Positions 52,030 through 61,278 are shown, counted from the first letter of the stretch. The stretch: 64,000 nucleotides of DNA from Pseudotamlana haliotis (GCF_008806375.1 NZ_WAAT01000037.1:62001-126000), one strand, 5' to 3'. Notes: generated from the letters alone by a model not told the origin. Program-made: numbers and translations.

Positions 52030-54531
52030 ATGAATATAAGATGCTCACTTTTTTTATTTCTACTAAGTTTTTGTGCAGCTTTTGCGCAAACAAAAGTGAG
52101 TGGTTATGTTTTTGATGAAAATGATGAAGCCGTATCTTTTGCTAATGTCATTTTTAAAGGCTCCACTCAAGGGACAATTACTAATGAAGAAGGACGGTTT
52201 TACTTAGAGTCTGATGAGACTTGGCCCGAGCTTACCGTGTCTTTTATTGGCTATGAAACTTTAACGGTGCCTTTGCAAAAAAAAATCAACTACGATTTAA
52301 AGTTTACACTTGTTGAAGCCACTTCTCAATTAAATGAGGTTTTTATTGTATCCGGTAAGCAACCTAAAAAAAATAATCCCGCTATAGATTTGCTGCGGAA
52401 AATTTGGGAACACAAACGTAGTAACGGGCTAAAGCAATTTAAGCAATACGAATATGATAAATACGAAAAATTAGAATTCGATATCAATACCATAGACAGT
52501 ACACTTATAAATAGTAAACTGTTTAAAGGGATGGAATTCGTGTTTGATGAAGTAGATACCTCTAGGGTTACTGGAAAAACCTACCTGCCTATTTTTGTTA
52601 ATGAAGCTGCATCAAAAGTATACGGTGATAATGAGCTTAACAAAAACAAAGAAATCTTACAGGGTAATAAAAACTCAGGATTTAGCGATAACCAAAGTCT
52701 TATTGATTTTGTGAAAGACCTCTATGCAGATATCAATGTCTATGATAATTTCCTGAAGTTTTTTGATAAAAGTTTTGTGAGTCCTCTATCGCGAACGGGC
52801 ATCAATACCTATAATTATGTGCTGGCCGATAGTGCTTACATTGATAATAAGTGGTGCTACAATATTATTTATTACCCACGACGAAAAAACGAACTCACTT
52901 TTAAAGGCGATTTTTGGGTTGCTGATACTACTTATGCCATTAAGGAAATTAATATGCAGGCCTCAAAAAGTGCCAATATTAACTGGGTTAAGGAAATATA
53001 TATCGAACAAGAGTTTGAGGTATTAAATGATTCCCTTTTCCTTGTGAAGCGTGATTATATGATGTCTGATTTTGCGCCTAATAAAAAGGAAAAGTCCCGC
53101 GGACTCTACGGAAAGCGAACAACCCTTTATGATAATTATAAATTCGATATTAAAAGAGATAAGAAGTTTTATGAAAAAGAGGTAAACTTCTATGATACAG
53201 CTGCCTTTGATCGTGATGATGCCTTTTGGGAAGCCAAAAGGATGGAAAAACTTAGCGAAGACGAAAAAGGCGTTTACAAAATGTTGGACACCTTAAAAAC
53301 GGTTAAGAAGTTTAAAAATCTCTACAGTGCTGGTACTGTTTTAGCTTCGGGTTACTATGAGTTTAATACTTTACCGCTAGATTACGGACCGGTGTTTTCT
53401 TCCTTTGGATACAATGAAGTGGAAGGTGTACGTTTACGTGCCGGTGGGCGCACCTATTTTGGGAGAAACGATTTATGGCGTATTGAAGGGTTTATGGCCT
53501 ACGGATTTCGTGATGATAAATTTAAATACGGTATATCTGGAAAATGGCTTATAGATAAGAAAACCCGATTGATTATAGCCGGCGGAAATCGTCGTGATAT
53601 CGAACAGATAGGGGCGAGTTTAACCAATTCTACTGATGTTTTAGGAAGAAGCTTTGCGTCGTCTGGAATATTTACAACGGCCACTAATGATAAACTAACC
53701 AATATTAATTTAAGCACCTTATCGCTTCAGTTTGAGCCTGCAAGAAATTTAATTTTCAGACTGGGCGGAAGTTATAGAACTTTAGAGTCGGCTTCAGAAA
53801 CCTTCAGTTTAGATTACTATGACCCCAATTCTCCAACGGGAGTGTCTTCTGAAATCAAACAATACGAAACCGAAATTTTAATGTCTTATTTTCCGAATAG
53901 AAAAATGACAGGATTTGGTGTAGAGCGCTCTGCAGCAAATGACGATTATGCTCAAATTTATGCCTTAATCAGTAAAGGTTTAAAAGGAAGGCATAATGAT
54001 AATTTTGATTATACTAAACTACAGTTTAGATATGTGCAGCCTTGGCAAGTAGGTGGTTTCGGAAGGTTGTTTACCACGATTGAAGCTGGGAAAACCTTTG
54101 GAGCTGTGCCTTTAGGTTTATTAAGTGTTATTCCGGGTAACCAAAGTTATTTTTCTATTTATAACACTTTTTCTCAAATAGATTTTTATGAGTTTGTTAC
54201 CGATGAATATGCCTCTTTACATGTAGAACATAATTTTAACGGACGCTTGTTTTCTCGAATTCCGTTAATTAAAAAGTTTAATTTACGGGCTATAGCTGGC
54301 TTTAGAACGGTTATGGGAAGTATATCTCAAGAAAATATAGACCTGAATGCTTCTGGCTTAAACTACGTTGCACCGTCTAAAGACCCTTACTACGAATACA
54401 GTTTTGGTATAGGTAATATTTTTAAGGTTTTCCGAATCGATTTCAACTTCCGCGGGAACTACATGGATGAGGTTGAAAACCCTAATGCCCGACCTTTTGG
54501 GATTACAGGGGCTTTTGGTTTTAGTTTTTAG
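52030..54531 (+). CDS. DUF5686 protein with N-terminal carboxypeptidase-regulatory-like domain
   Basis: The 833-residue outer-membrane protein has a signal peptide (CSLFLFLLSFCAAFAQ). A CarboxypepD_reg-like domain covers about 22-105 (VSGYVFDENDEAVSFANVIF, GTITNEEGRFYL). The long DUF5686 region ends in barrel-like strands and a C-terminal GAFGFSF. Such proteins resemble TonB-dependent receptors without a plug. A role in surface transport or assembly is plausible but unproven. Its start directly follows the pdhB terminator, so its promoter must overlap or lie within the upstream gene, or it relies on readthrough. Confidence 0.85.
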   Translation: MNIRCSLFLFLLSFCAAFAQTKVSGYVFDENDEAVSFANVIFKGSTQGTITNEEGRFYLESDETWPELTVSFIGYETLTVPLQKKINYDLKFTLVEATSQLNEVFIVSGKQPKKNNPAIDLLRKIWEHKRSNGLKQFKQYEYDKYEKLEFDINTIDSTLINSKLFKGMEFVFDEVDTSRVTGKTYLPIFVNEAASKVYGDNELNKNKEILQGNKNSGFSDNQSLIDFVKDLYADINVYDNFLKFFDKSFVSPLSRTGINTYNYVLADSAYIDNKWCYNIIYYPRRKNELTFKGDFWVADTTYAIKEINMQASKSANINWVKEIYIEQEFEVLNDSLFLVKRDYMMSDFAPNKKEKSRGLYGKRTTLYDNYKFDIKRDKKFYEKEVNFYDTAAFDRDDAFWEAKRMEKLSEDEKGVYKMLDTLKTVKKFKNLYSAGTVLASGYYEFNTLPLDYGPVFSSFGYNEVEGVRLRAGGRTYFGRNDLWRIEGFMAYGFRDDKFKYGISGKWLIDKKTRLIIAGGNRRDIEQIGASLTNSTDVLGRSFASSGIFTTATNDKLTNINLSTLSLQFEPARNLIFRLGGSYRTLESASETFSLDYYDPNSPTGVSSEIKQYETEILMSYFPNRKMTGFGVERSAANDDYAQIYALISKGLKGRHNDNFDYTKLQFRYVQPWQVGGFGRLFTTIEAGKTFGAVPLGLLSVIPGNQSYFSIYNTFSQIDFYEFVTDEYASLHVEHNFNGRLFSRIPLIKKFNLRAIAGFRTVMGSISQENIDLNASGLNYVAPSKDPYYEYSFGIGNIFKVFRIDFNFRGNYMDEVENPNARPFGITGAFGFSF

Positions 54532-54803
54532 GAAGCATCTCTTTTTCTTTCTTTCACAATTTAATACATTTTTTCAATTAACATTGATGTGCCGATTTGG
54601 GTTGGTTAGTCATATGTGTAGTGTTTGTTTAGCTCAATTAAAAATTTAGATGTCATTCCGACAATAGGACGAATCTTTTCCAATAGAATAAAAAAACTTC
54701 AACTAAATAAAAAATTTCTATTTAAAAAAGAAAGTTAAATCGTACAAACAAAAAGAATAATACTTACATTTGGTACTTCTCAAATCTATAAAGTGTATTC
54801 TAT

Positions 54804-55274
54804 ATGTCTGGAAAACCTGCAGCGACTTTAGGAAGTCATCATACTTGCCCCATGTGCAGTGGCACTACGCCCCATGTTGGCGGACCAATAATTAAAGGTG
54901 AAGCTAATGTTTTATTTAACGGAAAGCCTGTGGCTACTATGGGGAGCATGTGCACCTGTAATGGTGGTCCAGATACGGTTATTAGCGGGAATCCATCGGT
55001 ACTTGTAAATGGGAAACCGATTTCTTGTTTGGGAGATTCCACGGCTCATGGTGGGGTGATTACCGTAGGCGAACCAAATATTATAGTAAGTAGTTCTGCG
55101 ACAGTACCTTCTGAAGCCCTGCCTGCCGAAAAAATTCCTTTTCCGAAAATCACTTCATTAGATAGAATCAAATCGACGGTTATTGGCCAAGGTGAAAACC
55201 TAAAAGAAGCTAGAAAAAAACAGGAAGAAGCTAAAAAGCAGGGATACCTCATTCAAATTGATTTTAGTGTTTAG
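54804..55274 (+). CDS. PAAR-domain tip protein
   Basis: The 156-residue protein has a PAAR-type fold at about 1-95: repeated short strands with GEANVLFNGKPVATMGS and NPSVLVNGKPISCLGDSTAH and pairs of Cys and His (HHTCPMCSGTTPHVGG, CTCNGG) that could bind a metal. PAAR proteins sharpen the spike of type VI or related contractile injection systems and carry effectors. A C-terminal tail of about 55 residues is helical and charged (EARKKQEEAKKQGYLIQI). It begins a three-gene unit with the large protein 11 bases downstream. No other injection-system gene is in the window. Confidence 0.88.
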   Translation: MSGKPAATLGSHHTCPMCSGTTPHVGGPIIKGEANVLFNGKPVATMGSMCTCNGGPDTVISGNPSVLVNGKPISCLGDSTAHGGVITVGEPNIIVSSSATVPSEALPAEKIPFPKITSLDRIKSTVIGQGENLKEARKKQEEAKKQGYLIQIDFSV

Positions 55275-55285
55275 ATTTTAAGGAA

Positions 55286-58200
55286 ATGAGAGTAGAGTAC
55301 CCCATCATACCATCTTACGGAAACCATCCCGACGAAATTGAAAAAGAAAAGACCAATGCTTATCATTTTGGCCATAATAACAGAAACGGTTTTTTTCCAC
55401 TTGGTATAAATAATTCTTGGCACGGGGGTATACACATTGAAGGTCTTGGTACCAAGGTTTGTGCGATAGCCGACGGTCGTATTATTGCTTACCGTTTTGC
55501 GGAAGATTATTTACCTGAAAAAGATAGTGAAACGGCTAAATATTCCAATAGTTTTATGTTAATACAGCATGATTTTGAAACTCCTGAAAAAATAAAATTT
55601 CGTTTTTATAGTCTGTACATGCACTTGCAGCCTAAAAAGGAGATGGTTGCTAGTAAGGACGGTCAAAATATTCCTGATTTGTACGCGAAGTATGTGGTAA
55701 AAATAAAAACGAATTCAAGGGAAATGGGATTGAAAGTTCGTGAGTATAAATCCGAGGTTTTAGAAAAACAGAAAAAGGAAACTCATTTTTTCGCTAAAGG
55801 AACCACTCTGAAAATGGAGTATGATGTATGCTTGCCTCCAGAACATTGGATGTGTGGCAATGCTTCATATGTGTTTTGTTCTCATAACAATAAAGTTTTC
55901 TGTGTATACAAAGGCTACTTAACTGATGAGGTTGATGAGTTTGTTAAAGTAGATCATTATAAAGCTAAAGAGGTTAATGTTTTTGGGGAAGCCGATTATA
56001 AGGGAACCATGTTGTTTGACGCTGTTAACGGCAATTTTGTCGGAATGGAATGTTATAATACAGAATTGGAAATAGAAAAAACAAAAGATAAAGCCTGGTA
56101 TAAAGTTAAAGGTACTGACCACTACGTTTTAGCCCAAGACTGTAGCAAAATTTTCAAGAAAATAAAAGATGATGTCTTTTTTAAAACGGTTGAAAATGTT
56201 GACGTGCCTATAAAGGCAGGACAAATTATAGGTAACCTTGGTCAATATAACTCTGAAAACTGTAAATCGTATAATGCGTTACATTTAGAAGTGTTTACAG
56301 ATGATGCCAATCTTTCTGAATTTATAAATAATACTAAAGATAAGGATCGGATCACATATGAGGTTGACAAAGGTAAAAAACTTCATAAAGGAAAGCCTTG
56401 TGATTTATTACTAACAAATACCAATGTAAAAATTTTTGAATGTGATGGGGATTATACACAAATCGGGTTTGAAGATGAAACCGCTGTTGTGCCCTATGTT
56501 ATACTGAATGATGAAAATAAAAAAATTAAGACCTATGTTAATGGAGTTAAAGTAAGAAACAATGTTTACACCATTAAAGAGGCAGATTTTGACGAAATCA
56601 ATTCCCAATTAAACCATGTTTTACCAAATAAGCAATCTGAAGTCTATTATATAAATAAAACAGGAGCTGACAATGTGAACAGAACCATAGGTTATGGTAT
56701 GAAATATTCAGGAAAAAAGTTTTGGGTGAAATCTATAGAAGTTACTGGAGATTCTGGTGCTTGGGTAAGTTTAAGGGCTGCTATCAATACGGTGTTTGAG
56801 AATAAACCTAGTAATCATTCTGAAACTGTTGAGGTTTTGAAAACCTCCAAAATAATAAAAACAGCAGAAGCTAAAGATAGTCAAGGCGTGCTGTGGTGGC
56901 ATGTCAAAACGAAACAGGAAGCTGGTTGGATTAAAAAATCGGAACTCACAGAAAAGAACCCCTACAATTGGACTGATTTTGGCTGGAAGCTATTAGATGA
57001 TACTGGTGATCAATATTTTTATATGTTCGGTGAGTTTGTTGAAAAAAGCAGTCCGCATAAATTCGTCGAAGATATCTGGACACAGGCCGATACCGACGGA
57101 GATAAGGTGTTATCTAATTTTGAATTACAGCAGGTCATGCGAAATAAGGCATCCCTACATCACGTTAGTAAGTTAATTTGTAAACATGAGAGTGAGTGGA
57201 ATACTTGGAAAAATATAGATATATTTGAAAGAGAACTGAAAAGCTTGTTTCAAAAAGGCATCGATGAGGCCTCTGATCCTGAAAGGAAGCAGGAGCTAGA
57301 AACCCAGCGGGACAAAAAAATAAAGGTCATAACAAACAAAACAGGAAACTTATGTTTCTGGGATGAAATAACCACAGGTGATTTACGCTCTAAAGAAGAA
57401 CGTAAACAAACCTATATTGCTGCCCATCGCAAGTATACACCAGTAATCAGAATAACCGATAACCTTACTGTTGAAGAACAGGGTTTAGCTTATGATTTTG
57501 AAATCTTAGATAAAAAACGCATAAAACGTCAATTCCCAAAAGAATCAAATGTGTATCATTTTCATCCTATTGCTTTTGTGGAGCAGATGAAGATGATTGT
57601 AGGGGTTAATATTACCACTTATTTTATTTTCTATAATGGAAATATAGAAAAACATCTATCTTCTTCTTTAGAAGTAAATAAGTATAAATATGTTTATGTT
57701 GATGATAAAGGGAGTCATCACGAAATTTGTACTACTGAATTCTTTGTTATTAAAAAGAAAAAATATGGAGTAGTACATTATTCGAAACCTACTCATGCTG
57801 CCATAATTTATGATGAAAATGTAAGTGAAGGTAGTACGTCAAGAAGAGTTAAGTATGTTAATAATGATATAGCGGAATATGGAGAGCATCCAACAAAGGG
57901 GAAGATTTGGAGATTATATGAAGCCTTAGATGAAGATGTTGAAATTGTTAAAATGCCCGATAACCTAAATTATTCAAAAAATGGAGTAATAATTAAATAT
58001 CAATTTACTAGTACAAAAAGAAGATTTACAGGTTCTGGGTCTTTAGCAGGTTTTATTGGTGCATTAGCTGAACATCAGGAGGGAATAAAGACGACAGGAA
58101 GTTGCTTTAATGAAGGCTCTTGTTTTCCTAGTTCAAAACACGTCAACGGAGAAAGCGTAGATACAATATACAAATGGGACCAAAATAAAGATCAAAAAAT

Positions 58201-58357
58201 AATTGATGCTATGAAAAAGTTTCATTTTAACGAAAGGTTAATTGGTTCAAAAAAATATTTTGAAAATTTCAATAATGCATCTGATGGAGGTTCACTTCAT
58301 AACTCGCATTTACATTCTGGAGAGTTTGATAATAATAAAATTCAAATTATAAAATAA
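55286..58357 (+). CDS. Putative peptidoglycan-targeting effector with LytM-like and M15-like domains
   Basis: This 1023-residue protein has several recognisable parts. Residues 40-335 resemble an M23/LytM peptidase: SWHGGIHIEGLG (H46 and H50), AIADGRIIAYRF, FRFYSLYMHLQP and NALHLEVFTDD (H333). However, H50 stands where LytM enzymes have Asp. SH3-like stretches follow (about 365-410 and 515-560). D602 starts a canonical EF-hand loop, DTDGDKVLSNFE. The end carries the M15 motif SKHVNGESVD (H952, D959) and HNSHLHSG (H1005, H1008, H1010), typical of D,D- or L,D-carboxypeptidases. There is no signal peptide, as expected for injected effectors. From about 57,600 the DNA looks more AT-rich. Assignments are by motif only. 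Confidence 0.75.
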   Translation: MRVEYPIIPSYGNHPDEIEKEKTNAYHFGHNNRNGFFPLGINNSWHGGIHIEGLGTKVCAIADGRIIAYRFAEDYLPEKDSETAKYSNSFMLIQHDFETPEKIKFRFYSLYMHLQPKKEMVASKDGQNIPDLYAKYVVKIKTNSREMGLKVREYKSEVLEKQKKETHFFAKGTTLKMEYDVCLPPEHWMCGNASYVFCSHNNKVFCVYKGYLTDEVDEFVKVDHYKAKEVNVFGEADYKGTMLFDAVNGNFVGMECYNTELEIEKTKDKAWYKVKGTDHYVLAQDCSKIFKKIKDDVFFKTVENVDVPIKAGQIIGNLGQYNSENCKSYNALHLEVFTDDANLSEFINNTKDKDRITYEVDKGKKLHKGKPCDLLLTNTNVKIFECDGDYTQIGFEDETAVVPYVILNDENKKIKTYVNGVKVRNNVYTIKEADFDEINSQLNHVLPNKQSEVYYINKTGADNVNRTIGYGMKYSGKKFWVKSIEVTGDSGAWVSLRAAINTVFENKPSNHSETVEVLKTSKIIKTAEAKDSQGVLWWHVKTKQEAGWIKKSELTEKNPYNWTDFGWKLLDDTGDQYFYMFGEFVEKSSPHKFVEDIWTQADTDGDKVLSNFELQQVMRNKASLHHVSKLICKHESEWNTWKNIDIFERELKSLFQKGIDEASDPERKQELETQRDKKIKVITNKTGNLCFWDEITTGDLRSKEERKQTYIAAHRKYTPVIRITDNLTVEEQGLAYDFEILDKKRIKRQFPKESNVYHFHPIAFVEQMKMIVGVNITTYFIFYNGNIEKHLSSSLEVNKYKYVYVDDKGSHHEICTTEFFVIKKKKYGVVHYSKPTHAAIIYDENVSEGSTSRRVKYVNNDIAEYGEHPTKGKIWRLYEALDEDVEIVKMPDNLNYSKNGVIIKYQFTSTKRRFTGSGSLAGFIGALAEHQEGIKTTGSCFNEGSCFPSSKHVNGESVDTIYKWDQNKDQKIIDAMKKFHFNERLIGSKKYFENFNNASDGGSLHNSHLHSGEFDNNKIQIIK

Positions 58358-58359
58358 TT

Positions 58360-58989
58360 ATGAAAAAAGTGATATTTATTCTTGTCATGGTAGTTGCATT
58401 AGGGCTGATATCATGTAAAGAAACTTTAAGTAATAAATCAGAAGACACGACGTGTTACAATAAGAAAGATACTGTTAGTGACATGTTAAAAAATACTATA
58501 AGTCCTAAGGAAAAGGGTATTCAGTTAATGGGTGATTCTTTAATTTCTGATGGAAATTTTATTGATAAAATTAATACAACATGTGTTTCGGGTGGAGATT
58601 TGGAGATTTCTGATTCTTACAAAATGAAATGCGAGTTTTTTAAAATAAAATTTATTTATGAAAACTTAAATGGTATAAATAATGAGGTGATTCAAAATTT
58701 TAAAAATATAAACTATAGTATTAAACAATCTAAAGAAACATCTGATGCTGATGATTTTGTTATAAAGAATTTAATTTTAAAGAAAGAAGGAGTTTTAACC
58801 GATTCAATCAGAATGTATAGTTATGAAAACTATATAGAGGCTTTAGCTCAAAAAAATGAATATTTTTATATAAAGGATAATAATTTGTGGATATTAAAAT
58901 TTAATATTGATGAAGACGGTGTAAATGTTGTTGATTGGCATAGATTTACAGTAAATGATGGTGGTAAGATTATTTTGGAAGAAAACTAA
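58360..58989 (+). CDS. Lipoprotein, candidate immunity protein to the upstream effector
   Basis: The 209-residue product has a lipoprotein signal (VMVVALGLISCKETLS, Cys about residue 19) and no recognised family. It begins 2 bases after the effector stop and shares its AT-rich base use. If the effector cuts peptidoglycan, the protected site is the periplasm, where a lipoprotein would reside; this fits the usual arrangement of effector-immunity pairs. The evidence is context only. Confidence 0.65.
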   Translation: MKKVIFILVMVVALGLISCKETLSNKSEDTTCYNKKDTVSDMLKNTISPKEKGIQLMGDSLISDGNFIDKINTTCVSGGDLEISDSYKMKCEFFKIKFIYENLNGINNEVIQNFKNINYSIKQSKETSDADDFVIKNLILKKEGVLTDSIRMYSYENYIEALAQKNEYFYIKDNNLWILKFNIDEDGVNVVDWHRFTVNDGGKIILEEN

Positions 58990-59002
58990 ATTATGTAAGT
59001 TT

Positions 59003-59032
59003 CCGATAGCGAGGACTCGTAGTCCATGCCAT
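59003..59032 (+). repeat. REP-like element, copy 1
   Basis: The sequence begins CCGATAGCG and contains GGACTCGTAGTCC, a small palindrome, followed by ATGCCAT. It matches copy 2 (59193-59223, inverted) and copy 3 (61106-61136, direct) closely. Such repeats bracket REP-associated transposase genes. Confidence 0.75.
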
Positions 59033-59084
59033 TCATGAAATATTAAAGAGGTATCATAAAAATGTTTCTAAAAATAAATAAGAG

Positions 59085-59153
59085 TTGTCTACAAAATATA
59101 AGGCTACAGAAAAGGATGTCGCGTATTTTATAACAATAACGACAGTAAGTTGA
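59085..59153 (+). pseudogene. N-terminal remnant of a REP-associated tyrosine transposase (RAYT)
   Basis: A TTG-started frame gives STKYKATEKDVAYFITITTVS, the conserved opening of Bacteroidota RAYT (Y1 transposase) genes, then a TGA in place of the usual Trp (Trp-Val/Leu-Asp). Reading past it gives only LDVVALDLF before another stop. The rest of the enzyme is missing. It lies between REP copies 1 and 2. Confidence 0.7.
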
Positions 59154-59192
59154 CTAGATGTTGTTGCATTAGATTTGTTTTGAGTTATTAGT

Positions 59193-59223
59193 ATGGCACG
59201 GACTACAAGTCCGCGCTATCGGG
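59193..59223 (-). repeat. REP-like element, copy 2 (inverted)
   Basis: On the reverse strand it reads CCCGATAGCGCGGACTTGTA and continues GTCCGTGCCAT, about 27 of 31 like copy 1. Copies 1 and 2 form an inverted pair around the RAYT remnant. Confidence 0.75.
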
Positions 59224-59232
59224 TGAAAGATG

Positions 59233-59748
59233 TCTACTTTTTTGTGCTCCGACAATTTGCCTAGCCTGGAAAAGATGGTAGAGGCTATTTCCCCAGATGG
59301 CATTCGTCAGATCGGTACTGTATATCAAATTAGAAAATCGTTAAACTATGTAAGTTACAACGACCGAAAGGCAATAATGGTAGATATTAAGGCTATTTAT
59401 CAAGCAGACAATAAGGGATTTACAATAGAAGCTTTTGAGGTGTTTAAACAAAACTTGGAGGCAAATACCTATCTGCCGTAAAGTCTTGGGGAAATAACTG
59501 GCAAAACCTAACCACATTTTTAATCTACCCTAAAGAAATTAGGAAACTCCTTTACGCCACCAATATATTGAAAGTTTTAATGCAAGTCTGCATAAATAAA
59601 CAAGAAACAAAAAGGTATTTCCCAATGATGGTACAGCCTTGAAATTTATTTATTTGGTAGCTCAAGGTGTCAGTGAAAAATGGTAGAAAACCAGATTTAA
59701 ATGGGGTCGATTTACATTCAATTGTATGTTTTTTTTCTGATAGGTTAT
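59233..59748 (+). pseudogene. Degenerate IS256-family transposase, 5' part missing
   Basis: Pieces of the IS256 (mutator-type) transposase are readable in successive frames. These are SDNLPSLEKMVEAISPDGIR, then the VHxxRxSLxYVS-like YQIRKSLNYVS (up to a frameshift near 59475). After that come AVKSWGNNWQNLTTFLIYPK and YATN, then, in another frame, IESFNASLHK, stop, KKVFPNDGTALKFIYLVAQG with SEKW, and a final FSDRL at the end. Everything before the DxxxS/L region is absent. The frame at 59230 begins MST, as RAYT genes do, so a REP/RAYT unit may have inserted in it. Confidence 0.75.
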
Positions 59749-60003
59749 AATCAAAACTATTTTAATCTATGAAATTTGAAATGTTTTTCAAAAGCACATA
59801 ATTTTGGATAAACGCTATGGAATTATAAATTTAAGATGTATAGCTCAATAATTCGTTATATTTGGATCAAAATTATTTATTGTATATCTGCGTGTTTCCA
59901 AGTATTCTGTATCGCATAGGTTTCTTAAAATTAAGTAGTAATAATAGTTCAATCAATAAATTTGAATGGAGGCGTTTTAAACCAAATAACATAAAAGAAC
60001 AAT

Positions 60004-61038
60004 ATGATAGAATCTAAAAACATTGGATTTATAAGACTTTTTAAATGGTCTGGAGGTTATTTTTTTTGGCTTCTAGTTTTTAATGGTATAGTGGCATCTC
60101 TCTATCATTTTAAAGTGATAAACATAATTATTCCTTGGTTACCTGTTTCAATTATTGGTACTGCGGTTGCGTTTTATCTCGGATTTAAAAACAACAATGC
60201 TTATGAGAGAATTTGGGAAGCTCGAAAAATATGGGGTGGCATTGTAAATACAAGTCGTAGTTGGGGGATGCTTTTAGATAGTTATATTAGCAATCAGTTT
60301 ACTGTAACTGATAAAAGTAGTTCTGATATTCATCAAATTAAGCAACGACTCATTTATCGACATATAGGATGGTTATATATTCATAGAAATCAACTTCTAA
60401 CACCAACAACTTGGGAGCATAAAAAAGATACCCATAAATCTAGAATAATTGCAGGTTATTTCAGAAAAAACTTAGGAAAACGACTTTTGAATAATGAAAT
60501 TAGTGAAGGCGAATTAAAAGATTATTTTCCAAATGATGAGTACGATACCTTAATTGGTTATGCCAACCCAGCGACCCAAATTATGAACGCACAGTCTAGG
60601 GATTTACAGGTTTTGCGACAAGAAAATGTTATTGATGATTTCAGACATATGCAATTAGAAGATTTGTTAAGAACTCTTATAGAATTGCAAGGTAAAAATG
60701 AAAGAATTAAGAAATTTCCTTTACCAAGGCAGTATTCCTCTATAAGTGATTATTTTGTTGCCATTTTTCTATTCCTGTTGCCTTTTAGTATGGTTCCAGA
60801 ATTGATGGCTTTTGATAAATGGATTATTTGGCTTTCTGTGCCAATAACAGCTTTAATTGGTTGGGTTTATATTATGATGGAAGTTGTTGGTGATACCTCT
60901 GAAAATCCTTTTCAGGGTCTAGTAAATGACATTCCTATGCTTTCTCTATGTCGCACTATTGAAATAGATTTACGTGAAATGTTGTGTGAGAAAAATCTTC
61001 CCGAACCTATTAAAGCGGTAGATGGGGTATTAAATTAA
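60004..61038 (+). CDS. Bestrophin-family anion channel
   Basis: The 344-residue membrane protein matches the bestrophin/UPF0187 family. VAFYLGFKNNNAYERIWEAR at about 56-75 is the family signature, with WGGIVNTSRSWG after it. Helices lie at about 18-35, 41-60, 253-270 and 275-295. The end is GDTSENPFQGLVNDIPMLSL with the acidic NPF motif. Bacterial bestrophins are ion channels of the inner membrane. It is intact among remnants of mobile DNA. Confidence 0.92.
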   Translation: MIESKNIGFIRLFKWSGGYFFWLLVFNGIVASLYHFKVINIIIPWLPVSIIGTAVAFYLGFKNNNAYERIWEARKIWGGIVNTSRSWGMLLDSYISNQFTVTDKSSSDIHQIKQRLIYRHIGWLYIHRNQLLTPTTWEHKKDTHKSRIIAGYFRKNLGKRLLNNEISEGELKDYFPNDEYDTLIGYANPATQIMNAQSRDLQVLRQENVIDDFRHMQLEDLLRTLIELQGKNERIKKFPLPRQYSSISDYFVAIFLFLLPFSMVPELMAFDKWIIWLSVPITALIGWVYIMMEVVGDTSENPFQGLVNDIPMLSLCRTIEIDLREMLCEKNLPEPIKAVDGVLN

Positions 61039-61105
61039 AATACATATTTGTATAATACTTAATATAGGTGTGATTCCAATTCTTGAATGGAGTTGTATGG
61101 TTTAA

Positions 61106-61136
61106 CCCGATATCGTGGACTTGTAGTTCGTGCCAT
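61106..61136 (+). repeat. REP-like element, copy 3
   Basis: It begins CCCGATATCG and keeps the GGACTTGTAGTTC core and GTGCCAT end, with 28 of 31 bases like copy 2 (reverse complement). It precedes a second RAYT remnant just as copy 1 does. Confidence 0.75.
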
Positions 61137-61188
61137 GCCTAAAATATAAAAGCAGCACCCCAAGAAAGTTCCTGAAAATAAATAAGAG

Positions 61189-61230
61189 ATGTCTACAAAA
61201 TATAAAGCTACAGAAAGGGACGTCACGTAA
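61189..61230 (+). pseudogene. Second RAYT N-terminal remnant
   Basis: An ATG-started frame gives MSTKYKATERDVT and then TAA. The upstream 30 bases are also shared with the first remnant (CTGAAAATAAATAAGAG versus CTAAAAATAAATAAGAG). The rest of the gene is absent. Confidence 0.7.
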
Positions 61231-61278
61231 GCAAATGGTTGTATGTCAAAAATTTCTTTAACTTTTTCTTGCAAAACA

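Noticed and set aside
55286-58357. Calling the large protein simply an M23 peptidase
   Set aside because: The HxxxD metal motif is HGGIH here, so enzyme activity of the N-terminal part is doubtful; the M15-like end has the better catalytic signature.
61059-61274. 71-residue reverse-strand frame containing ARTTSPRYRVKPYN
   Set aside because: It reads through REP copy 3 and the RAYT remnant on the wrong strand. Such readings of REP sequences are common artefacts.
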